The notes under the pieces are model-generated. The model searched no databases. It saw only the letters and a program-made list of their open reading frames with translations, and had not been told where the DNA came from. Positions 7,227-12,668 of a stretch of DNA of 12,668 nt are shown here, in pieces (the stretch's first letter is position 1; each line of letters starts with the position of its first letter). The stretch comes from Sphingobacteriaceae bacterium. Lineage in GTDB: Bacteria > Bacteroidota > Bacteroidia > B-17B0 > Aurantibacillaceae. The stretch lies in assembly GCA_023251695.1 (NCBI GenBank), contig JAHEYE010000076.1, forward strand, positions 1 through 12,668, in the 5' to 3' direction. The translations under genes and the position numbers were made by a program.

Positions 7227-8008
7227 TATTTAGCCCCGAAGACCTTTTTGAGAAGGTCGGTAACCCTCGCCATAGGGTCTTTCCGTATTTTAGCTTCTTC
7301 GTCGGCAATTAAAACAAACAAGCCATTGGCTGCCTTTTTGGTTACATAGTCGTTCAGGTCAGGATTTTGTTTTTTAACGCCGGGAATTTTATTGTATTTA
7401 GTTACTAATGGATTCCAATAACTTGTCACTTTTACTTTAGCGATTGCTTCTTTTACGATAGGAAGAAATTGAGTATAAAGCGGACTGTAAGAAGTTTTGC
7501 GTAAAAAATTAGTAGCCGCTGTATCTGCGCCTTTCAGAATTGCAAAACCATCGCTCACGCTCATTTTGGTAATCGCGTCTAAAAAAACACTGCCGGCTTT
7601 TTTTGCTGCCTCTTCTGCAGCACGGTTTAAACTGGTTTCAAACTCTTCCACTTTTTTGGTCATGCCCAATTTTATTAGTTTCTCGCGCATGTCTTTTGCT
7701 TCTTCCGGCCAAGGAATAAATAATCGTGCATTTTTTAAATAGCCGTCCATTTTACTGGCATTCCCGCTCGAGTTATTAGTCCCGATACTTAATGCTTCGC
7801 GTAGACCTTTAATAACCTCTTCGTTACTGAGGGCAGGAGCCGTTGTTCCGCCAACAGCTGTGTTAACGGCAGTGGTAGCTTGTTGCACCACACTTGTTGC
7901 AGTGTTTGTGGCAGCATCTTTGGTTTGATTCCAAACGTCTTTTAAGATTTGTGCATTCAATGCTGATATTGAAATCAACATAGTTGTTATTATTAATATT
8001 TTTCTCAT
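7226..8008 (-). CDS. DUF4197 family exported protein
   Basis: From the ATG at 8006-8008 the product is 260 residues. It begins with a clean signal peptide, MRKILIITTMLISISALNAQ. An Ala/Thr-rich spacer (about 25-58) follows, and then the DUF4197 domain runs to the end. Its family signature is clear: LSNEEVIKGLREALSIGT, LFIPWPEEAKDMREKL, NRAAEEAAKKAGSVFLDAI, DGFAILKGADTAATNFLR, ANGLFVLIADEEAKIRKDP and the closing LLKKVFGAK. The family is periplasmic or lipoprotein-like and of unknown function; no lipobox cysteine is seen here. The frame is open 45 bp further to a TTG, but that would put charged residues ahead of the signal peptide and lies beyond the -7 box at 8039-8046. It is a single-gene unit, divergent from cinA and ended by the terminator at 7144-7170. 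The stop is TAG. Confidence 0.9.
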   Translation of the reverse strand: MRKILIITTMLISISALNAQILKDVWNQTKDAATNTATSVVQQATTAVNTAVGGTTAPALSNEEVIKGLREALSIGTNNSSGNASKMDGYLKNARLFIPWPEEAKDMREKLIKLGMTKKVEEFETSLNRAAEEAAKKAGSVFLDAITKMSVSDGFAILKGADTAATNFLRKTSYSPLYTQFLPIVKEAIAKVKVTSYWNPLVTKYNKIPGVKKQNPDLNDYVTKKAANGLFVLIADEEAKIRKDPMARVTDLLKKVFGAK

Positions 8009-8038
8009 TTTAATTTTTAATTTACATTTACAATGATA

Positions 8039-8046
8039 CAAAAATA
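8039..8046 (-). promoter_or_regulatory. -7 promoter element of the DUF4197 gene
   Basis: Minus-strand TATTTTTG fits TAnnTTTG exactly, 30 bp before the ATG at 8008. No TTTG stands at the proper -33 distance, since that region is already the start of cinA. The 50 bp gap (8009-8058) must also hold the cinA promoter; only weak matches such as TACATTTA (8023-8030) are seen on the plus strand. Confidence 0.45.
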
Positions 8047-8058
8047 AGGCCAAATTTT

Positions 8059-9330
8059 ATGCATGCAGAAATATTAACGATTGGAGACGAGATTTTGATT
8101 GGCCAAATTACCAATACCAATTCGGTTTGGATTGCCCAGAAATTAAATTTAATGGGTATAAAGGTGGTACACATGGCCTCGGTGAGTGACGATAAGGAGG
8201 CTATTCTTAAAGCATTTAGCGATGCTCAACAGCGCTCGGATTTTGTTTTTATTACCGGCGGTTTAGGTCCGACAAAGGACGATATTACCAAGAAATTATT
8301 TGCCGAGTATTTTAACACAATTTTAGAATTGGATGCGCAGGTTTTGGCACATGTAAAATCATTTTTTGATAAACGTGGCCGTGAAATGAATGAAGCAAAT
8401 CGGCAACAAGCAATGGTACCGAAGGGCTGTCTTGTTATTCATAACCAAAGCGGAACAGCATCCGGCATGTGGATGCAAAAGGAAAACACAGTTTTTATTT
8501 CGATGCCCGGGGTACCTTATGAAATGAGGGATATGATGAGCAATATCATCCTTCCGAAAATACGGGCGGAAAATAAATTGGAACATATTTTCCATAAAAC
8601 GGTTCTGACTCAGGGTTTAGGTGAAAGTTTTTTGGCAGAAAAAATTGCAAAGTGGGAAGATAATTTAGCAGCTAAAAATATTAAACTCGCATATTTACCA
8701 CAACCGGGAATGGTCCGTTTGCGTTTGTCCACTTCAGGAAATGATTTTGATACTATAAAAAAAACAGTAGAGAAGGAAATCGGTATTTTGAAAATATTAA
8801 TCTCAGAATATATTTTTGGTTACGAAGAATACGGAGAAGAACCACCTTCGCTGGAGAAAATTGTAAGCGAGTTGTTACGCGAAAGAAAACAGAGAATTTC
8901 TCTCGCAGAAAGCTGCACGGGCGGTTACATTGCTTCTCTATTTACAGGCATAGCCGGTAGTTCCGAAATTTTTAATGGTGCCGTTGTGCCTTATCATAAC
9001 AACATTAAACACGAATTGTTAAAGGTTGATCATTCTGTATTTGAACAGCACGGTGCAGTTAGCAAAGAATGTGTTTTACAAATGGCAGAACATGCTAAAG
9101 TAAAATTTCATTCCGATTATTCTATCGCTACATCCGGTATTGCGGGTCCGGCCGGCGGCACTCCCGAAAAACCTGTTGGTACTGTATGGATAGCAATTTC
9201 CACTCCTGAAAAGACCATAGCAATGAGATTTATTTTTGGTTATGACAGACAGCGGAATATTAAAATGACAGCAGCAACTGCCTTAAATATGCTTCGTAAG
9301 ATGATTTTGAAAGAGGAGCTAAAGGATTAA
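8059..9330 (+). CDS. cinA: CinA-family protein: COG1058 domain plus NMN amidohydrolase (PncC) domain
   Basis: This 423-residue protein has the full two-domain CinA length. The N-terminal MoCF/COG1058 domain (about 1-170) starts AEILTIGDEILIGQITNTNS and holds FITGGLGPTKDDITKK (64-79) and ISMPGVPYEM. In characterised CinA proteins this domain is an ADP-ribose pyrophosphatase. The C-terminal domain (about 264-420) is PncC-like: SLAESCTGG (281-289, with the family's serine Ser285), VVPYHNNIK (Tyr312 and Lys317 as likely partners) and SGIAGPAGGTPEKPVGT. PncC removes the amide of nicotinamide mononucleotide and feeds it back to NAD synthesis. All key motifs are intact, so both activities are expected. 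It is the only complete plus-strand gene, and its stop codon overlaps that of the convergent hypothetical gene by 4 bp. The ATG at 8059 opens the conserved domain directly. Confidence 0.97.
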   Translation: MHAEILTIGDEILIGQITNTNSVWIAQKLNLMGIKVVHMASVSDDKEAILKAFSDAQQRSDFVFITGGLGPTKDDITKKLFAEYFNTILELDAQVLAHVKSFFDKRGREMNEANRQQAMVPKGCLVIHNQSGTASGMWMQKENTVFISMPGVPYEMRDMMSNIILPKIRAENKLEHIFHKTVLTQGLGESFLAEKIAKWEDNLAAKNIKLAYLPQPGMVRLRLSTSGNDFDTIKKTVEKEIGILKILISEYIFGYEEYGEEPPSLEKIVSELLRERKQRISLAESCTGGYIASLFTGIAGSSEIFNGAVVPYHNNIKHELLKVDHSVFEQHGAVSKECVLQMAEHAKVKFHSDYSIATSGIAGPAGGTPEKPVGTVWIAISTPEKTIAMRFIFGYDRQRNIKMTAATALNMLRKMILKEELKD

Positions 9331-9758
9331 TCTTTCTTTGTCACGAGAGCGTAATTTCCTTCAATCCGGAAGTTCCAGCTTTTATCGTAAATTTTAGGGA
9401 GGTAACGTTTGTATAAATGCATCCTTGCATTTTCTGCCTTGGTTTCGTTTTCACCATCACGCCCGACAGCATTAAATTCGTAAATGCAAACTTTTGGATG
9501 TTGCTTGATAAAATCTTTTACTATCTCCACAATTGTATTCATGACCTGAAAAACCTCTCCCCTGTTAGTGGTTACATATTCTTCACCTTCAAATTCATCA
9601 TTAATAACACCAAATACAATGGAAGCATGTAAAATATTATCCTGCCTTCTGCCAAAACGCACTTCATATCTTAAACCCGAAGGTGTATTAAAATAATATA
9701 AGCCGGCACTTTTAATAGCCGGGAATTCTATCGACAATATTTTATCGTAAATGGACAA
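9327..9758 (-). CDS. Conserved-looking hypothetical protein, apparent TTG start
   Basis: I do not recognise this 143-residue protein. It is a soluble alpha/beta sequence with no signal peptide or membrane segment. It shows SGLRYEVRFGRRQDN, then ASIVFGVINDEF, EEYVTTNRGEVFQVMNTIVEIV and a C-terminal YEFNAVGRDGENETKAENARM followed by LYKRYLP. This last part, a strand then an Arg/Tyr-rich helix, looks like a structured domain and not a random frame. The only start codon near the front is TTG (9756-9758); the first internal ATG would remove the first half of the protein. Just two codons upstream, in the same frame, is the TAG stop of the hbd gene. It is therefore either translated by coupling or re-initiation from hbd, or joined to it by readthrough. 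Its stop TTA overlaps the cinA stop on the other strand. Confidence 0.75.
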   Translation of the reverse strand: MSIYDKILSIEFPAIKSAGLYYFNTPSGLRYEVRFGRRQDNILHASIVFGVINDEFEGEEYVTTNRGEVFQVMNTIVEIVKDFIKQHPKVCIYEFNAVGRDGENETKAENARMHLYKRYLPKIYDKSWNFRIEGNYALVTKKD

Positions 9759-9764
9759 GGTAGT

Positions 9765-10685
9765 CTAAACAGTGGCAGATTCAACTACCACTTCTTTTTT
9801 TTTAAATCGGTCGGCCGGAATTAACTCTTTACCACCTGTTGAGTAATCATAAAATCCTTTTCCTGATTTTACACCTAAATGTCCCGCAGTAACCATATTA
9901 ACTAATAGCGGGCAAGGCGCGTATTTCGGATTTCCAAAACCGTTTTGAAGTACTCGAAGGATATTTAAGCAAACATCCAGACCAATAAAATCGGCGAGTT
10001 GTAAAGGGCCCATCGGATGTGCCATTCCTAATTTCATTACAGTATCTATTTCTTCAAGTCCTGCTTCACCTTCGTATAATGTAATAATGGCTTCATTAAT
10101 CATTGGCATCAATATTTTATTCGCCACAAATCCCGGATAATCATTTACCTCAACCGGAATTTTATTCAATTTTTTCGAAGTCTCCATTATCAATTTACAA
10201 ACCTCATCACTTGTCGAATAGCCGCGGATAACCTCTACGAGCTTCATTACCGGCACCGGATTCATGAAATGCATGCCAATTACTTTATCGGCCCGTTTTG
10301 TATTAGCTGCAATTTGGGTAATCGAAATTGAAGATGTATTGGAGGCTAAGATTGTATTAGCCGGACAAATTTCATCCAGCTGCTTAAATAATTTTGCTTT
10401 TATATCCGGATTTTCGCTTGCAGCTTCAATAACTAAATCGGCGTTTTGAGCTGCAGTTTTTAAATCGGTAAATGTTTTTATATTTTTTAAAGTGGAAGCC
10501 TTATCCGTTTCGGTGATAGAACCTTTTGCAACCTGGCGATCGAGATTTTTAGTGATGGTCGCAATTGCTTTTTGCAAGGCCGCCTCGCTGATATCAATTA
10601 AATTTACTGTGTAACCAAATTGCGCAAACGTGTGTGCAATACCATTTCCCATGGTTCCACTTCCTATAACAGTAATATTTTTCAT
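9765..10685 (-). CDS. hbd: 3-hydroxybutyryl-CoA dehydrogenase (3-hydroxyacyl-CoA dehydrogenase)
   Basis: This 306-residue NAD(P)-dependent enzyme oxidises (S)-3-hydroxybutyryl-CoA to acetoacetyl-CoA, or the reverse, in short-chain fatty-acid metabolism. The Rossmann fold starts at once with VIGSGTMGNGIAHTFA (glycine loop 8-15), and Asp31 at the end of strand 2 binds the NAD ribose. The substrate site has NTSS (116-119, Ser118), the catalytic pair His139 and Glu151 in GMHFMNPVPVMKLVEVI, and Asn189 in GFVANKIL. The helical C-terminal domain shows EIDTVMKLGMAHPMGPLQLADFIGLD and KSGKGFYDY. The length is slightly above the usual 280-290 because of a charged KKKEVVVESATV tail. The hypothetical gene follows after a 6-base gap in the same frame. 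Upstream is a 120 bp gap after trmN6. No thiolase or crotonase is nearby, so the exact pathway is not fixed. Confidence 0.95.
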   Translation of the reverse strand: MKNITVIGSGTMGNGIAHTFAQFGYTVNLIDISEAALQKAIATITKNLDRQVAKGSITETDKASTLKNIKTFTDLKTAAQNADLVIEAASENPDIKAKLFKQLDEICPANTILASNTSSISITQIAANTKRADKVIGMHFMNPVPVMKLVEVIRGYSTSDEVCKLIMETSKKLNKIPVEVNDYPGFVANKILMPMINEAIITLYEGEAGLEEIDTVMKLGMAHPMGPLQLADFIGLDVCLNILRVLQNGFGNPKYAPCPLLVNMVTAGHLGVKSGKGFYDYSTGGKELIPADRFKKKEVVVESATV

Positions 10686-10702
10686 AGCTTAAATTAAACA
10701 CG

Positions 10703-10733
10703 TAAATCTAAGCGAGAGATTCGGTTTTACCAA
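10703..10733 (-). promoter_or_regulatory. Weak candidate promoter of hbd
   Basis: On the minus strand TTGG (10730-10733) is followed after 19 bases by TAGATTTA (10703-10710), which fits five of six fixed positions of TAnnTTTG. It lies 18 bp before the hbd ATG in the 120 bp gap behind trmN6. Overlapping it is ACTTGACTT (10732-10740), which also occurs before the T9SS operon. Nothing else in the gap is convincing. Confidence 0.25.
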
Positions 10734-10805
10734 GTCAAGTTTTTAACTAAAGGCATAGCTATTATTGATAAATACAGGCATTTTAGAAGCCTAAAACACA
10801 ATAAA

Positions 10806-11522
10806 TTAGAAATGGATATAATAATCCTCCGTGAGTTTTTTATACTCGTCAGTATACGAATGACGTTCGTCTTTTTCGATTACCATAGTTGATTCAGAAA
10901 ACTCGGTTGGCCTGAATTCGAATTGCATTAAGTGACGTTTTTCTTCGCCCTTATCTAAAGTAGTTCTCACCCTTAATAATTTTGAAAGATGAAAACCTCT
11001 CACCTCAGCTAATTCCCTGAATTGAATGGCTTCGTTTTTAGGCAGAATCAGGCAGAATTTTCCCTTCTCGGTAAGCACAGCTTTAACGCCATCAATTAAC
11101 TCAATATAAGGTAAAACATCAGCGTGCCTCGCATTGGAGCGGTTGCTATCTGAATTTTTTAAAGAGTCAACAAAATAAGGTGGATTTGTAACAACAAGAT
11201 CGAATTTTTTGCCTGCGCTTCTGGCAAACTCCTGCAAAGATTTGTGTTCGGCTGTTATGCTGGCATTGAAAATACTTTCCTCAAAATTAATTCTGGCTTG
11301 CTCAAAAGCACTTTTATCAATATCAATCGCATGAATCTTTCCTTTTGATTTTTGTGCAAGCATTAAGGCAATGACACCTGTACCGGTGCCTATGTCTAAA
11401 ATGTTTAATGAACCATTCGGGATAACCCATGCACCTAACAAAACAGCATCTGTGCTAACTTTCATCGCGCACTTGTCTTGCTTTATTACAAATTGCTTAA
11501 AGGCAAATGTGGTGTTTGACAT
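10806..11522 (-). CDS. trmN6: tRNA1(Val) (adenine(37)-N6)-methyltransferase
   Basis: This is a 238-residue SAM-dependent methyltransferase of the YfiC/TrmN6 type. It methylates N6 of adenosine 37, next to the anticodon of tRNA1(Val). The substrate-facing N-terminal motif FVIKQDKCAMKVSTDAVLLG (about 11-30) is the family hallmark. The SAM-binding loop is LDIGTGTGVIALM (42-54), followed by HAIDID (64-69) and the catalytic NPPY (113-116), typical of N6-adenine methyltransferases. The end, LTEDYYIHF, matches the family's C-terminal 'fY..F' pattern. The length is normal. It starts 29 bp after the PorP/SprF gene on the same strand and may be read from the same transcript, although the functions are unrelated. 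Confidence 0.95.
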   Translation of the reverse strand: MSNTTFAFKQFVIKQDKCAMKVSTDAVLLGAWVIPNGSLNILDIGTGTGVIALMLAQKSKGKIHAIDIDKSAFEQARINFEESIFNASITAEHKSLQEFARSAGKKFDLVVTNPPYFVDSLKNSDSNRSNARHADVLPYIELIDGVKAVLTEKGKFCLILPKNEAIQFRELAEVRGFHLSKLLRVRTTLDKGEEKRHLMQFEFRPTEFSESTMVIEKDERHSYTDEYKKLTEDYYIHF

Positions 11523-11551
11523 AAATCATTCTAAAATAATTTATCGGTGTC

Positions 11552-12613
11552 TTACTTATAAGTAGGTCTGTTAACACTTGTGCCAAGCATTCTACCATAT
11601 CCGGCACTTGTATTATAACGTAAGGTAACCTCTAAACCTCCCTTGAGTTTTGAAGCAGGGGTTAATTGGGAAACATTTATATCGTAAGAAATTCCGATTG
11701 CATATTTACTTTTCTGGTATAAAATACAAGGTATAATAGCATCCTTCAAACGGTAATAAGCACCGAATGAAAACGAAGAAGCATTCCTGATGTTTGTGTA
11801 AGTTGCCTGATCTTCGATAATGTATTTAAACAACATACCAACTGTAGCTTCGGTGTTAGGTCCTTGTTTCATATATATAATGCTAGGCACTAAAGCAATA
11901 CCAACTGATTTTAAACCGTAATCGACATTCGCATGAAAAATGTATTTGGTATACAACCGTTCACTACTTGAAAAGAAAGAGTTTTTAGGAATATTGTAGT
12001 GATAAGCTGCAAAACCGATATCACATTTCGCGCCGTCTTTTGCACTAATGTATCGCTCGCTCTTTGCGTAATGGAAGTTCACACCGGCACCGGCATCAAA
12101 AGTTACAATTCCGCTTTTCGGAGTTACTTCTCCCGAAGGGGCATTTGCATTATAAAGGTATTCAACTTGATCGTACTGATTATCCCATTTTAAATTTGAG
12201 ATATCAATCGTTCTATAAACAAAACCCGCCTGAACTCCACCAGATAACCAGCCGTATTTACTTGCCCTTGTATGAATAGATAAAGCTAAATTGGGTGTTA
12301 AAGTGCCTAATTTTGCATCACCGGCCTTATCAGAATACATGTTAAAGCCCATAGCCATATATTTCTTTTTAAGCTTTAACCGCTTCAAAGATTGCTCAAT
12401 TGTAAAACCATATGTTTGATATGATTTTGCTACGCTTCCCCACTGCGACCTGTAATTGATAATCGCGCGCGTGTCATATGAGCTTCCAACCAAAGCAGGA
12501 TTTACGTTAACCGGAGCTTCAGTATACTGAGAAAAATGGATATCCTGTGCCTTAATTGAAGAAACTCCAATCAACATCAAAACAAGAAATCCGTATTTTA
12601 TTATTCTGTTCAT
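11552..12613 (-). CDS. PorP/SprF family type IX secretion outer-membrane protein
   Basis: This 353-residue protein has a signal peptide (about 1-22, ending SSIKAQ) directly followed by the family signature QDIHFSQYTEAPVNVNPALVG (split at 23-30 and 31-43) and INYRSQWGSV. The remainder is a beta-barrel with many aromatic strands (YMAMGFNMYSD, GWLSGGVQAGFVYR, VGIALVPSIIYMKQG, SFSFGAYYRLKDAIIP, KGGLEVTLRY). PorP/SprF proteins form part of, or accessories to, the type IX translocon. Several are encoded beside one large substrate, and SprF for example is needed for SprB delivery in Flavobacterium. That arrangement is present here: a type B sorting tail ends 8 bp upstream. An AAAGGA stretch (12618-12623) lies 4 bases before the ATG and overlaps the upstream stop codon, fitting translational coupling. 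Confidence 0.94.
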   Translation of the reverse strand: MNRIIKYGFLVLMLIGVSSIKAQDIHFSQYTEAPVNVNPALVGSSYDTRAIINYRSQWGSVAKSYQTYGFTIEQSLKRLKLKKKYMAMGFNMYSDKAGDAKLGTLTPNLALSIHTRASKYGWLSGGVQAGFVYRTIDISNLKWDNQYDQVEYLYNANAPSGEVTPKSGIVTFDAGAGVNFHYAKSERYISAKDGAKCDIGFAAYHYNIPKNSFFSSSERLYTKYIFHANVDYGLKSVGIALVPSIIYMKQGPNTEATVGMLFKYIIEDQATYTNIRNASSFSFGAYYRLKDAIIPCILYQKSKYAIGISYDINVSQLTPASKLKGGLEVTLRYNTSAGYGRMLGTSVNRPTYK

Positions 12614-12621
12614 AATTTCCT

Positions 12622-12668
12622 TTACCTTATTAGAGTAACATTTCCTTTCTGACTAAAGGCGTTCCCAT
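12622..12668 (-). CDS. C-terminal end of a T9SS type B (gliding-motility-associated) substrate (partial)
   Basis: The minus strand is open from the right edge and stops at TAA (12622-12624). The last residues are GNAFSQKGNVTLIR. An ending KGxVTLIR is the usual close of the roughly 90-residue 'gliding motility-associated C-terminal domain', the type B sorting signal of the type IX system. Its place 8 bp before a PorP/SprF gene, on the same strand, supports this strongly. The rest of the gene, probably a long repeat-rich cell-surface or adhesin-like protein, is outside the window. Only 14 residues are visible, so the call rests on motif plus context. Another frame here starts ATGGGAACG at the very edge but encodes only 12 codons and has no family resemblance. 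Confidence 0.72.
   Translation of the reverse strand, partial: GNAFSQKGNVTLIR

Noticed and set aside
8009..8053. Upstream TTG start for the DUF4197 protein
   Set aside because: It would place 15 residues in front of a well-formed signal peptide and lies beyond the -7 box.
10781..10796. Hairpin TTTTAG / CTAAAA after trmN6 as a terminator
   Set aside because: The stem is AT-rich, only 6 bp, and no U-tract follows on the minus strand.
1..12668. CRISPR array, tRNA/rRNA genes, insertion sequences, defence or prophage genes
   Set aside because: No regularly spaced repeats, RNA gene motifs, transposase or phage protein motifs were seen on either strand.

Overview
The window reads as an ordinary chromosomal stretch of a Bacteroidota bacterium with AT-rich DNA. 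Four things support this. There are type IX secretion system (T9SS) sorting tails of both type A (2350-3462) and type B (12622-12668). There is a PorP/SprF-family outer-membrane protein. There are YfhO and DUF4197 proteins of the Bacteroidota kind. Several starts lack a Shine-Dalgarno but have TAnnTTTG-like -7 elements, the Bacteroidota promoter pattern. I see no rRNA, tRNA, CRISPR array, transposase, integrase or phage gene, and no gene-free stretch longer than about 125 bp.

Layout. Positions 1-93 (+) hold the last 30 codons of a gene ending in the SIxYAKRIQ linker typical of Bacteroidota signalling proteins. Positions 3462-120 (-) form a compact cell-envelope operon: a T9SS-exported protein, a periplasmic YceI/TPR fusion and a small beta-barrel protein, with gaps of 32 and 20 bp. 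A DUF1801 protein (4052-3588), thioredoxin (4450-4133) and a large YfhO membrane protein (7112-4539) follow, all on the minus strand. A clear terminator lies after trxA and another after the DUF4197 gene. The DUF4197 lipid/periplasm-type protein (8008-7226) is divergent from cinA (8059-9330), the only complete plus-strand gene. cinA converges on a 143-codon hypothetical gene that sits directly behind a 3-hydroxybutyryl-CoA dehydrogenase gene. Next come the tRNA methyltransferase trmN6 and a PorP/SprF gene. At the right edge are the last 14 codons of a T9SS type B substrate.

How the genes relate. The right edge looks like the familiar Bacteroidota pairing of a type B T9SS substrate with its own PorP/SprF-like protein. 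The left operon is probably a secreted and envelope set. The middle is housekeeping: thioredoxin, CinA/NMN amidohydrolase, hydroxyacyl-CoA dehydrogenase and tRNA modification. I do not see a clearly new system. The points most worth a second look are: the hypothetical gene that has only a TTG start and lies in frame behind the hbd UAG stop; the YceI-DUF3471-like-TPR fusion; the two edge fragments; and a degenerate palindromic repeat at the DUF4197 stop codon. Four long reading frames appear to begin at TTG codons. For three of them I moved the start to a downstream ATG, because the TTG codons lie in or next to promoter-like elements or ahead of a signal peptide.
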